Assembly: GCF_028769735.1 (NCBI RefSeq)
Contig: NC_088173.1
Span: forward strand, 13,518,038 to 13,582,037
Length of the DNA stretch: 64,000 nucleotides
Direction: 5' to 3'
Source of the DNA: Zonotrichia leucophrys gambelii
Lineage: Eukaryota; Chordata; Aves; Passeriformes; Passerellidae
The translations under genes were made by a program, and so were the position numbers. Below the pieces are notes generated by a model. That model searched no databases. It saw only the letters and a list, made by a program, of their open reading frames with translations, and was not told the DNA's origin. Shown here piece by piece: positions 1-12,400 of the stretch (positions within the stretch are counted from its first letter, which is position 1; each line of letters begins with the position of its first letter).

Positions 1-389
1 GATCATGTGGTCTGTTCAGCCTGGAAAACAGGAGACTGGGGGGGACCTCATTGTGGTCTTCAACATCCTTGTGAGGGGAAGGGGCAGGCACTGATCCCTT
101 CTCTGTGGTGACCAGTGACAGGACCCAAGGAATGGCATGAAGCTGTGTCAGAGGAGGTTTACATTCAGTTTTAGGAAAAGGTTCTTCACCCAGAAGGTAG
201 TCAGGCTCTGGAGCAGGCTTCCCAGGGCAACAGTCATGGCACAAGGCCTGTCTACGTTCAAGAAGCATTTGGACAACACTCAGGCACATGGTGTGATTTT
301 GGGGTTGTCCTGTGCAGAGTCAGGAGTTGGAGAGTTGGACTTTGATGATCCTTGTAAGTCCCTTCCAACTCAGGGTATTCAATGATTCC
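1..389 (+). mobile_element. CR1 LINE, 3' fragment
   Basis: This is the 3' end of a chicken-repeat-1 (CR1) non-LTR retrotransposon, cut by the window edge. The diagnostic order of segments is present: a stretch resembling 'ACCTCATTGTGGTCTTCAAC', then 'TTCTTCACCCAGAAGG', then 'CAGGCTTCCCAGGG', and finally 'TCCCTTCCAACTCAGG' followed by a degenerate ATTCAATGATTCCATG tail. The tail shows it is in plus orientation. The open frame at 137-385 lies inside this untranslated tail and is not a gene. Degeneration of the tail suggests an old, inactive copy. Confidence 0.9.
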
Positions 390-3180
390 ATGTCTTACTC
401 AGTAATGACTTGTATAGCCAATCTGGTGTACAAAGGGCATGGTCTTCAGCTCATGTGGACAGCTCCTGAGACACCAAGTACTTGAAACCAAGAGATTTCA
501 AGTAGCAGAAGTGCCCCAAATGCAGCTCAACCCCAGGCATTAGACTACTTATTTTGTGGCCCCTGGGGTTTTTCAATGCACATTAATTTACCCTCTGACT
601 ATTTATAAACTGACTGTGGAGATATTTGGCAACTGTTTCATTTTTTAAAAGCAAACCAAAAGTGTACTGGTAATGTTCATCACCAGACTGATTCTTGCAA
701 GTTGTATGTAATTTGACAGGGTATTTATTGCTATGGTAGTAGTATCTTGGGGTCTAATTTTGTCAGTGTTAATATTGTTGTGGATCATTTATGAAGAAAG
801 GCATTACACAAAGTAAGAAAATATGGCAAAATCTGAAGGCACTATGGGAGTATTTTTTGCCTCAAAGGAACATGTTGATGAGGTAGCATCAGGAAACAGC
901 AATGACAGAGGAAGTCATGCTTGCTTAATTGGAACCTGTAAAACTTGTAGTTTACATACTTAAAGTGTCTCTTTGCAGTTTACAAAAGAACTAAAATAAA
1001 ATCCCCATCACTGCATCATATACTCGTGGATATCAGTGGAAAACTTAGACAAGAAAGTTGCTGAATTTTGGGAGGAAAAAAAATCCAGATCACCAGAATC
1101 CACAAGAAATCCAACTAAAGTTCTGGAACTTCTCTCCTAGACTGCTCCTTTCTTCTCCCTTCACCTCTGGCAGCATTTTAAAAGCTAACATTTTTTTTAT
1201 GGTGTCAGGGTTGTATTCATTGTAATGAGATGAGCATGAAACTGAAGTTAAAGCTGTATAAAGCAATATAGTAACTTTATTAGATATTACTGATCAGGTT
1301 GGAGGGAAGCAATCTTCAGTGAAGAGAAACTCACAGCCAAAATCCCTCAGCAAGACCAATGTGTTTTTACACTCAGATCTTTCCTTCATTACCTTCTTTT
1401 CCTTTGCTCGTTCCATGACCCTCTGCTCAGAAAAGAGGCCAGCACCCATCCATTATGAAAGGACCCTGTGTATTGCAGGATTTTAGGATGTTTTGTGGCT
1501 ACATCCTAAAATGCCTACTGCCTTTTTTAGATCACCTTAGAGCATTGGCATTTTTAAGAAATAAACATTCCTTTGAGTTTTCAAGGAAAGGTCTCTGCAA
1601 GGTACAAATCTCTGCAAGATTTGGCAGATTTTGCTGGATTTAGTACATGTTTTGCCAAAAAAGTTCCGTCTGAAGATTTTTTTTTATTTTGCCCTTATCC
1701 TTTCCTGTCTTAAAGTAATCAGTATTTTCTCTGATTACTTCATGAACATGTTTTTTGTACACCGTTTCAAACATAAGGAGCAGGACAGGAGGCACAATGT
1801 GATTGATATTTCTGAGAGAAGCCCAGAGAGACCAGGAGAGTCTTGGAAAACAAGGGCAATGACAGTACAGCGTGAATTTACATATTATGATGAAAGTATC
1901 ATAGTTTATCTACATCTGTGTGTGCAACTTTGTCCCATCTTGAGATTTCAAAAGAGGAGTTCCTTTTAGTCTTCCCAGCTTTATCTTTACTTTTTTCCCA
2001 GGTTTTGCTCACAGAATCAGCTCATTAGTCACATTACTAAAGCATTCTAAATTTCTGCACTCCTTCTAAACCTCAAGCAAGTTTCTAGTGGGACATGAGC
2101 CATTTGTGGGTCTTGTGATGGTCTTTTTCTAAATAGCTGTAAAATTTCTTTCCTATTGAGATGAAAATATTATAAAGGGGTGCTGTTGTGTATTTGATTT
2201 TGCTTAAAAGTCATGAAGTCATGCTTACTCTGCACATGCAAGATTTCTAGAAGGAAATTTCTATTATTTTGATTACATTAATAAAGAAATATGTTAAGGC
2301 CACAGCATTAGGCATTTTTAATTTTTCTCTGTGTTGTGCAAAACTGAATGACCATTTCAAAGACATTTTATTACCAAAAAAAAAAAAAAAGTTACTGAAA
2401 GCAATGGCTAACAAGCAAGACAGAGAAAGTTATATGCAAGTTACTTTGTGCCCTCTGTCCCTGTGACCTTACTGTGCTCAGCCATTAGTATCCTGTCCAT
2501 TTTATTTACTACTGGAGGATAAAAAAACAAATCCTTTCGTGTTCTTGGAATGGTTCTAAAACAGAGCACATATTGCCTCCTGAAGGTGACCTGTTTTAGG
2601 GCTGTTTACCCTTGCTGGATTCTGGTTTCCATTATTAAAATGCCACAGTGAACCATTTACTAGCTTTGTCCCTATATTTACAATACCTTTTGACAGAGAT
2701 GTCTAAGAGCTTTAAACATATGCTTTAAACAGTGGATGGTTGGCTCTGACATTTGTTACAAATCTTTTCAGAGGGCCATGTGGAACTGTTCTAATCCGGG
2801 AAGAGCCACTGACTCTCTGTGTGATCTGACAGAGTGACATATCACTTGACCTCAGTCACAGCAGCTGTAAAATGGATTGAAAATACCGGGAGAAAAACGA
2901 AGGATGCCCTTTGGCACAGCTTTCTTGAGCAAATAGGGTTCAAACCTGTGGCTTTGCTTCTTTCTTATTCCTCCAAAAGTTTGACATTAGTTTTAGATCA
3001 GAATTAAGTTTCCCAACATTTATTTGTAATTCCTTTTGACAGTGGCAGTATTCCTTGTGCAGTCACCTCATCCTGCGTACTCTGGGGGGGAAGAGCCGCT
3101 GGAGCCTGGGGTGTACACATGGTCTAATAAAGGCCTCTCGCGGTGGGCCAGTTTTTCAGGACAGAAGCAGAGACGTTTCA
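390..3180. other. intergenic, no gene seen
   Basis: AT-moderate unique sequence. I see no coding exon with plausible splice sites and no recognisable RNA gene. The only low-complexity element is an A-run near 2375-2391. Open frames here (1455-1643, 1631-1969) have no recognisable domain and chance-like composition. Confidence 0.6.
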
Positions 3181-3303
3181 CACACAAATGTTCTGCCTTC
3201 CTGCCGCTCTCCGAGCCGGGGCACAGCGGCGGTGCGGGGCACAGCGGGGATCGCCCCCGGCGCCTGGGCACGGCAGCGCCGCGGAGGAGCGCCCGCGCCG
3301 GGG

Positions 3304-3317
3304 CCTGCAGGGGGCGC
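3304..3317 (+). promoter_or_regulatory. CTCF-like core motif
   Basis: CCTGCAGGGGGCGC matches the CTCF core consensus CCASYAGRKGGCRS at 13 of 14 positions (T for A at position 3). It lies about 20 bp before the GGCAC repeat array. Occupancy is inferred only from the motif. Confidence 0.4.
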
Positions 3318-3334
3318 AGCGGCGCCGCTCCGCC

Positions 3335-3525
3335 GGCACGGCCCGGCACGGCCCGGCACGGCCCGGCACGGCACGGCACGGCACGGCACGGCACGGCATG
3401 GCATGGCAGGGCACGGCACGGCACGGCACGGCCCGGCCCGGCACGGCACGGCACGGCATGGCATGGCACGGCACGGCACGGCACGGCATGGCATGGCACG
3501 GCCCGGCCCGGCACGGCACGGCGCG
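3335..3525 (+). repeat. (GGCAC)n pentanucleotide minisatellite
   Basis: About 38 tandem 5-bp units of GGCAC with variants GGCAT, GGCCC and GGCAG. The variants are grouped in short higher-order blocks (for example a GGCAT-GGCAT pair recurs three times). Because the unit is stop-free in every phase, it creates spurious open frames on both strands with Arg/Ala/His/Pro-rich translations. Such arrays are length-unstable and hard to assemble. Confidence 0.95.
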
Positions 3526-3794
3526 GCGGGACAGCGGGCGCTCCGCTCCCGGAGCCTCCGGAACCCCCGAGACCCGGGATCCCGCACCTCTACACCCCGG
3601 GACACCCCACCCCCGCTTTCTCGGGACCCCAGGACCACCGGCCCCCGCAATCCCGAATCCCCGGCTCCCGCACCTGGGACCCCTCCCCTCTGTACTCGGG
3701 GACTGAAGAGCCAGAGGAGGAAGGAAATAGTTTTGCTTTGATAAGCTCTTCGTGAAGTCAGAAAGAAACACTTCAGCTTTCCCCCTGCATTTTG

Positions 3795-3938
3795 TGGGGG
3801 AATACACTGTTTGGTTTGGGGGGTTTTGTGCGTTTGTGGGAGTTATTTTGTTTGTGGAGTTATTGTTTGTTTGGGTTTTGGTTGGGTTCATGTTTTTGTT
3901 TTTTATTTCATGATTTTGTTGGTTGGTTATTGTGGGAG
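3795..3938 (+). repeat. T/G-rich low-complexity tract
   Basis: Irregular GTTT/GGTTT-type simple sequence on the plus strand, directly beyond the GC-rich island. The long minus-strand open frame through it (Asn/Thr/Pro-rich) is a composition artefact. Confidence 0.8.
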
Positions 3939-3939
3939 T

Positions 3940-6340
3940 GCTAGAAAAGTTTGAAAATTGCACCAGATGCAGAAGGCCGTGTCTTCTGTGAGATAGCTGT
4001 GGATGCTTTAAACAGCAGCTGAAACTCGATCCCGTTCAGTTCAGACAACTCCAGGTATGGGAGCTTGGTAGAAATCCCATACCTGGGGCAACAAGGCTTT
4101 CCCCTGACCAGCTTCGTGACCAGCATTCAGATCTCATCTAGCACACATCTGAGGATAACCTTATGCCAGAGGCTATGTTGCTGCCTGTTCAGTACACTCA
4201 TTTTAAAACTTAGATTTGCTGCTATTTATTTGTGTCAAATCTTCCCCACCATAGCTGTTCTTCATACAGTTGGGTAGATCTTGAATTAACAAACATCTGG
4301 AAAGGTACATCTGGAAGTCCCTCCTCTGCAAAGAAATTGTTGGGCAGAATGCTTGTGCTGGTGGAACTCTTCTCAGGGGGAACTGGGCTCTAGTGAGCCT
4401 TGTTTTGGAGTGTGACCTGACAAAGTTGGGAGGTGGAAAAGGAGGAGGGATAGCTTTTCTAGATAATGGAACTTTGAAACAGACTTAGGGCCGCTGTCAA
4501 ATCTTTTAAACCCCAAGCTGGTTTAAATCCTATTTTAACAGGAGACTAAGGGACAGGCAGAAGGGCCCAGGCCCCATCCTCAGGCATATCACCTGCACAG
4601 CTGACATGAGGCAAGCTAAGCTGGAAATCAGTGCACTAAAGGAAGGAGTCACTGCAGCCTGAGCACAGTTGCTGTAGCACAGCCTCTGCTGGAGCTGCCT
4701 GGCACAGCCGCTGGAGCTGACGTCCTGCTGGAACTGTTGTGTCCCACTTGCATTCCTGAGCCGTCAGACAGCAGCACGTGGATGTGCAGGCAGCAGTCAG
4801 CAGTGCATGCCTGGCAAGTCTGTTACAAAAATAGAAACGCAATAGATCTTTCCACTTGCCAGTGTGTCTTTCCCAGTCCTTACCATTTTTTACTGCCAGT
4901 GAAATATAGAGGCATGTGAGGTGCTGTGTCCCAGCTGGACCTGACCTGTGCAAATCTCAGGGTATTGTGATCTAGTTTTAGTCCATGCAAAAGGAAATAA
5001 TTTGATTTGAGTCTACAAAAAGGTTTAAAACAATCATTATTGTAAATGGGATGTTGGAATGGGCCTTTTCCATAATTCTGTTCATAATTTGCTTCATCTT
5101 ATTCTCCTATAAATCAAACTAGGTCAGTTTGAAAGGCTGAAGCAATTACAAACCAAGGAACTTTGGCATGGGGAGATAAGGCTGCTCCTTTGCCCAGCCA
5201 TCTTACAGTGCTCTCATTGCCATTAGTGACCTGGCATACTTGGGTGCCTGATCTGCTAATTTCACCTCCATCAGCAGGTGATGCATGAGCACGAGAATCA
5301 CCCTGGGCCAGGAGTACACAGTGTGCATTGCTTTCATAAGGCCATCACTTCCTTGGGATGGTTGCACCAACTCATACAGGTTGAAATTTCCTCTATAGGA
5401 ATTGCTTCAATTTCTCTGTGGCTGGTAACAATAAGGTGATTATTATTGGATGCTTCATCAGAAGACTGTAATTTAATGTGCCTTGTATGCAGAAATAATC
5501 TAGTTAATTTCTGGGTTTGATTTTCAGACACTTGCTCAAGAATAGCCAATAGACCAAGAGCAGCTGAGGTCTATAAAATCTGGTTTTCACTTTTAGTTCA
5601 TAATTTCATGCTGCTTTTTTAATGTGACTTTGAATTATCACTGTAACCTCCTGTGTCTCTGTAAAGAAGGAGAAAGAACTGGTTTCCATCCCAGGGATAT
5701 GTGATGTCATACCTGCTGTTTTCTTTTCCTTTTTTTTTCTTAGATTATCTAGATGGGACGTCTTATGAAAAAAAAAAGTAGAAGATTATAACAGTTCTAG
5801 GAGAAACTCTTGAATCATTAGACAAAGCACTTAGGTGTGTATTTACACTTGACTTTTCATTAACCCTTGATGTTTGCAACATCTCAGTAGTCAGGGAGAC
5901 CTTGTGAAACTGTTTTCTTCCACTTAGTAGCCTCCTGTAGGATGTGAAAGACATGATCTCAAAATTTTTTGTGGTTTTTTCCCCCGATAGCTTCTGATCA
6001 GTATGAAATGTGAAAATGCCATTTCTTCTAAACAATAATATATTTGATTGTATATAAATTATATTTTCGTATGCTTCATTCAGATCAAAGTATAAGAAAC
6101 AATATATACATTGTCTCTGGAAGGGGCAGAGTTTCTCTGGAATGATACTACTTCTGTAGACTTTTAAGTGCTCTGTGCTGATGCTATCCAGCAAAATAAT
6201 TTACTTATTTGACTTCTTTTCCTCCATGTCTTCCCTTTAAATTAAACCAAAGCAAATTTTGCCAGACTGCTTCCCTTGAGAGGAAGGCTACAGTATGCAT
6301 CTGTGCTAGCCAAACAGCTAATTCCCTGGTTCATTTCCTG
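3940..6340. other. intergenic, no gene seen
   Basis: Unique AT-moderate sequence without supported exons. It contains one perfect 12-bp inverted repeat at 4051-4086, listed separately. Short open frames on both strands show no domain. Confidence 0.55.
4051..4086. repeat. perfect 12-bp inverted repeat (hairpin)
   Basis: CCAGGTATGGGA at 4051-4062 and TCCCATACCTGG at 4075-4086 are exact reverse complements separated by 12 bp. No T-run follows and no gene is adjacent, so its role is unknown. Confidence 0.85.
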
Positions 6341-6346
6341 AAAACA

Positions 6347-6475
6347 CCTAAATAGGGCTGAGCTGCAGGGTGTCTGGACTTCTCTCTACTGTCTGTATTG
6401 TATATATTATCTCAGACCCTGTTCAGAAGACTATATAAAAGAGCACCAGCAGCTGTGAGCAGCCACACAGTAAGT
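6347..6475 (+). promoter_or_regulatory. candidate CArG/TATA promoter-like cluster
   Basis: A perfect SRF-type CArG box, CCTAAATAGG, lies at 6347-6356. About 75 bp downstream is a TATA box, TATATAAA, at 6432-6439, followed by an E-box CAGCTG near 6450. A strong splice-donor-like GTAAGT is at 6470-6475. The order and spacing resemble SRF-regulated muscle or immediate-early promoters. Against this, a start about 30 bp after the TATA would leave a first exon of only some 10 nt, no downstream exon is recognised, and there is no CpG island. It may be chance or a decayed promoter. Confidence 0.25.
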
Positions 6476-6479
6476 ATGT

Positions 6480-9400
6480 TAGAAGTTCATCCTTCCTCCA
6501 CGAACGTATTTAAGCTTGTTTAGTATTATATTTGAAAGAAGGCCAGTCTTCTTTAATGTTGTAATATTTGAAGGAAATCCAATCTGTATTTTTTTAAGAC
6601 TAAGCAGAGTTTGAAGGAATGGATTTGTTGCTAGTTCAGCCTAGCAACATCCCCGTTTTGGGGCTAGTCCCCTTTGACTTTTGACGCCGGGGACTAACAC
6701 AGTGTTTCAGTTTCAGAACTTGCACATTTTGAGTGGTAGGGAAAATATAAAGGGGTCTGGAAAATACTTGTGTGGTAGCAGCCGTCATCATAGTCCAGAT
6801 CCCAAAGGGCAGATTTGCATTGCACTTGCCACCTTAGTCTTTGTGTTGCTGAATGTCTGATCAGCCAAGTCAAAGTTCCTATTCTCTAGGAAGGGCTCTT
6901 TGGGTCACTTACTGATATATTTATTAATGCAAACTATCTGTTCCACTCTGACAGGAATTTTATAGTAATGTCTTTCTTGACATTGTTCTACTTTTGCACA
7001 TCTTTTTATGATCTTGTACATTTTTCCTCCTTTATCCTTTATGCTGAAAAATGCTAAAACAAGAGTTATCATACATTTAAATGCACTTTGTCTGCTTCTT
7101 ATTAAGGAGAAATCTTTGGTTTTCAGAAAAATCTGTGGATCTGTTTGGATAAGTCTTTTTTCAAGGAGACAAAGGTTTCATTGGAAAGGGAGCATAAAAT
7201 TCTGGTTTGTCTCACTTAGAAGTTACCCTTCCTTGAAAGCTAATCCAGCTGAGAAAATCTCTGGTACCATCCTTTACCTTCATTGTTGTGAAAATGCAAG
7301 GGACTTCAACACCTTGGCTGCCTGAACTAGGATGGTGCTGAGAAGGTCTAGGCAGAATGGCTCTGTGGGTCCACATCTTAAACCAAAGGCACAATAGCAA
7401 TAACAATAGTACTTGATACATCTTAAATACGAAAGCAATAGTTGTTCAGGTCTCTGATTTACATACATGAAAACAGAAGCAAACACTGTGCCTGCACTCA
7501 TCCTTCAGTGCCCTGGACAGATGGTATTAGAGCACAGCCTTACTAACTCTGAGCTTAACATCCCATACTTGTCCACAGCATCTCTGAAGGAAAGAGTTCT
7601 TTTAAATGCAAAATGTTAGAGAAGCCAGAATTTAATAACAGTAAGCAATATAAGATATTTTTATACTGTCACTTCAGTCTTGTACTCTACATGAAAGGCT
7701 ATTAAAACCTCTGATAATTTTATATCCTATAATTTGCAACCACTTCCAGTAGGACTTGTTAGTTAATGACAGTGGCACTAGCTGATGGGATCCTATTCAA
7801 GACTAAGCTTCAGAGTCTGGTGGTTCCTGGAAGAATCTCATTTTGGGGCTGTGTTGTGTGAATTCAGCTCCTTGCCCATTGAACTGTGCAGAGCCCCAGA
7901 AGCAGCAAGATGTCCCTGTTTTAGTTTGCCCTTACTTCATTTATTAGCCCTATGAATCTAGTGTCTTTGTAATCTACAGTACTGCTGCTCCCTGAAGAGT
8001 TATACTACCAGCTAGCAGAAAACATGAATGAATGGCAGCTGTGCATCCAGCAGGGAATAGACAGAGCAAAGGGGAAGGTCTCCTGGACATCCCTGAGCAG
8101 CATGTGCTGGTGAGTGCTAGGACACTTTAAATCACCTTTTCCTGTGTCCTCCCTCTGGTCCTCCTTTTCCTGTGTCCTCCCTCTGGTCCTGCATGAGCCC
8201 TGCCTGCAGAAGGTCATATTTCCATTCTGGCTTGAGGCAGCCCTTTCCACTTATGTAGGTAGCCAGTTTGTTCTCCAACAGAAGGAGGACCCACAGCCAG
8301 TTTGACTCTTCTGTGTAAAACATCAGTGAGACATTAAGCAAAACTTCTTAATTAGCAGCAAAAAAGGATTTTTTTTATTCCACACAATTTTGGAAGTTGA
8401 TTCCACACCAGAGGTGGAAAAATTGGAACATAATACTGAAAGTATTCTACTTTCAGTTTTAATAATTCTGATGGAAATACTGATATTTTATCTAATGACT
8501 GTAACACCAAAAGTAGGCAGATAAAAATGAAGTTTGCCTATGAGATAAAGCTGTGAAACATTCTCAATATGATGAAGTTGGAGACAACACAGAAGGTGAA
8601 TTGGATAGTCTTGGGGATGAGAATAACACTAGATCATTTCCTTGCATACTGATAGTATTTCTCTTATGAGCTGGGACTCAATCCATTTTAAATGATGACC
8701 AAGAAGAATCCTGGCCTGTGCTGCTTGTTTCTTATACAGCTGAATTCTCAATGGTATTTAACTCTGCTTTTGGCTCTTGCCATTTTGAAAGGCACCCTGA
8801 CAGCTGATAGACTAAGAGCATAGGTCAGCAGGCTCCCTGCTTACTATGTGTCACAGCTCTCAGTGGGCTGCAGAAGGCAAGTGGTAGTGTATTAGTGACC
8901 TGCTGGCATTCATTGTCACTGAATTCATCCTCACACATTACATTCAGGGGAGAAAGGAGGACTTTATCACTCCAGGGAGGAAGCAGACTTTCTATATGGC
9001 CTCTGTTGTTTCTGTTTTACATGGCTTGAGAATTGCAATTCGCTCATTGAGCTTTTAATCTGACGTGATATTTTAAATTTAGTAATATTAAAGATATTTC
9101 TTCTTTAAAATGCCCTCTAGTTTTTCTTTAGTAGCCCATTCTCCAATAGGACATGATGAAGACTGGTTTTGAGAAAGGGCCTAAGTATGGCCAAGAGGAG
9201 GGAAGTCCCATGTGCAAAGCAGAAGTGGATAAACCTGCCTGTCTGGTTCCAAGGTGTATCTCATGGGGCAGTTTTATGATCCCTATCATAGCTACTGATG
9301 CTTGTCCTGGAGAAAGATAATGCATTATGATCTTTCCTGACCAAACATCCGCAGTCCCTTTCTGGAGTTAGTAAAAAATCTTCTTTAGCAGCCAATCTCT

Positions 9401-12400
9401 AAGTGTATCTCTGCAGAAGGACATAAACCCCAGCAGGACTCCCTTATCACATGGCACTAACTGATGTGATGCTGTCATTTTCGATATGTGTGACTTCTTG
9501 CCTCCAACCCCCATGCTGAGATCTCGTGTTCCTTTTTTCCCCAGGGTCATGTCAGACACAGAGTCCCCACTGTGGCTTTGCTCTGCTGGGTCAAGGGGAA
9601 CATGAGATGACAATTTACCCTTTCCTATAAATGGTTAAATGTGGAGAAGAAAAAAAATGAGAGGTGTTTGTGGATTTCATCTTCAAGGCAGAATTTATAA
9701 ATCAGGGAAAAATGTAAAGACAGACCCTCTCCAGGGCTTTTGACGTCCTGTACCTTTAAGAGAGGAGTAGCAGGGTGGCATCTTACAGGCCCTGTAAGTG
9801 TCCCAGATTTTAACTGTTTCCTCCTGAATAGCAAATATGTGATTCAAAGAGTGCAAAAGATTCTTGTATTTCTCCTGTAGCAGCAGGAAAAATTTCATGT
9901 ACCTATAAGATCCAGCATCCATGTAGGTTGCTGTTTTCTGCAACTTTTTGTAAGTTTGGGGAAAACTTAATAAGTACTGTTTCTCTTTCTTTCTTTAAAA
10001 AAGACAAGGAGAGAAAGCCTGCATTTTCTGCCATTTCCCAAGAGGCTTTTTATCTGTTTAAACCAACTAGGGATTTTTCACATATTGACATAAGCATTCA
10101 TTTGCTAATTTGCTGGACATTAAACTGCACAGCATTCTTGAATGAGACTGGAATACTTGGGTACTTAGTGCTGCTCAGACCCCGCATCATTCCCAGTACA
10201 CATATGGTTTTCCTCCTCTATCTCCTAGATAAAAGTCACTGTTTGATCGCCTTAAGGAAAAGAATGAGTTAAATGGACCAATATTCTAGCCTTGGCTCTA
10301 AAACTGGGCCTTTTCAGAAACTCCTCAGCACCTGCAGCAGCTAGGTCATTTGCACATACATAAATAAATAAATTAACAATGAATAAATAATTTAATCCCA
10401 CCACACAATGCCACCTTGCAGATCTGATCCTTTGCTCCCAGTGAATTTGTCCATTCCTAATTCTTTTTGATAAAGTCCTCAGATACTTGCTGACTGTCAG
10501 TCTAATTTTCTTATTGTTTTCGCTTGATTAGTTCTGTATGACCTAAGGTCGCCCTTAAAATCCACATCTCTCGTGAAGACTCCGAAAGGCCTTCTTTTTT
10601 TCAAAGGGATGGAAAGTGCCTGCCATTTCTCCGGACAAAAGCCTGGAAGGTTTTCAGTTATTAGCCTCCTGAAGCAGCCCTTTCGCTCACCCAAGCGCAA
10701 AAAAAACTCATTAGGGGGCACCTTTCTTTCTGGCTTCTTTATCTGACGCATGTAGGGTTTACGTGTCTCAAGATTTGCAGGTCTCGGGTGGATTTGGACG
10801 GCCTCGCTTTTAACCCCGCTGCACTGTGGCTGTGCCCACCGCAGGCATTTGCCTCAGCTCCGTGCCCTTAACCAGCTGGAGGTGCTTGGTCGTTCTGAAA
10901 GCTGCCTCGCACCCGCTTTGTGGTGCTGCTGCGGTGCTGGGCAGGCACGCTCCTCGTGCAGGGGGTGGGTGGGAAGGCAGCACGCCTGCCAACATGCTTT
11001 ATCTGGGCATCTCGCCCTTCAGAGGGCATGGGCAAAGCTGCCAGCTCCTGCCTTCACTTGAGCCGCCAGAGGTTATAAATCAGAACAGCATCTGATCTGC
11101 TGGGCTTAAACAGTGCTGCCCAGCAACGCCACACCTGGGGTTACCTTGTAAGAATTAAAATCACTGGAAATTGTACTGGCAGGTTGTGAGAACCCAAGAA
11201 ATTGCTCTGGCTGCCCTGGAGGACGCGAGACCCTGTCATAGGGCTCAGAGACCTTGGCACAGAGCCCTAGACCCCTGTGCCTTTGATTTAGCCCTTAGAA
11301 AAAACAATTTCCAACCTTATATGAAGAATTACAAGCTGCAAAACTTTAAGTAGAATGATAGTGAATTTATCACAAGGTGAAAAATAGATTTTTTAGAGTT
11401 TTTAGAATGGGGATTCAGAAAGCAAGATAGAAGAATCAAAGCATATCGAGCCTTTCTCCTTCTTCTTCTTCTTGGTCTCCATCTTCTGCTGTGATGTTGG
11501 CACTTTTAGATTCGTTTAAAGTAGAAACTCTGTCTAACATAGGTGATAGGTATTGGAAAGTAATTGTAAATATTGTACATGTAGTTTTTGGTATAAAAAG
11601 ATAACACCACGCCAGGGGCAAGCAAAGTGCCTCTCACTGTCTTGCTGAGTGGACCTCAGCAAGTCAAGAAAAATAATTTTATAGATAAGATACAATAAAC
11701 AACCTTGAGACTGAGAAATGAAGAGCTCTGACTCCTTCTTTAAGCGCTGGGCTAAGAAAAGAGACTTTCTAACATATCTCAGAGTCACTCTGACCAGCTA
11801 AATACCCTGAGAGCAGGTATTACAGTGACTAATGTTGCTCACTTGCCTAGGCTCCTGTATTTTGTTAAGGAAGGGCCTTATGACCGAAGAAAGAGAAGCA
11901 AACATTGTTTCTCTTCCATAAAAGGGCTGCCTAGTGTCTCTGATGAGACACCTCAGTTCAGGCTGGGATCTGAGTCTAAAGAGAAGAGTGATTCACAGAA
12001 TTAGAAGGAAAATAAGCAGATCTTAGAAATGTAGAAGCCAGGAAGATAAGCCAGGGCAGGTACAGAAAAACAGATGTCTTGCTCCTGCAATGCTACTTCT
12101 TTTGGTCCTGAAGGACAGCTTGTCCTTCACTGGGTTAGAAGTGACTGATCCTTCTGGGTTAAAATTCAGTAGAAAAGCTCAGGGCTGCAGCTGAGGTCCT
12201 ACTTCCAAGCATGCAGGGTGGCAGTTTTGTAGCCATTAATTGTTGTCCTGGCTGTTTCCAGGGCCTGAGTCCTTGTTGGGTTGCAAGAATGTACCATTAT
12301 GGCCACTGTTTTTTTACAGGCCTGCCAGCTCCTATGATATTTCTGTGGTATTGACACTTCTCCTCAATCTAGTTTTCCTCTGCAATCTGGTTCCTCTGAA

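Larger units (their letters stand above)
3190..3690. other. isolated GC-rich CpG-dense island
   Basis: A sharply bounded GC-rich, CpG-dense stretch in otherwise AT-moderate intergenic DNA. It contains the pentanucleotide minisatellite described separately and a strong CTCF-like core at 3304-3317. No start codon with a convincing gene follows; open frames in several phases on both strands result from stop-poor GC repeats. It could be an orphan CpG island or a methylated repeat island. Confidence 0.6.

Noticed and set aside
3036..3963. Long overlapping open frames on both strands across the GGCAC array
   Set aside because: The pentanucleotide unit lacks stops in every phase, so all translations are low-complexity Arg/Ala/His/Pro or Cys/Arg/Ala/Val repeats; the Asn/Thr-rich extension comes from the adjacent T/G-rich tract.
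10497..10751. 84-codon basic minus-strand open frame in a CpG-enriched patch
   Set aside because: No family recognised and no splice signals in the right places; the patch is more likely a noncoding element.
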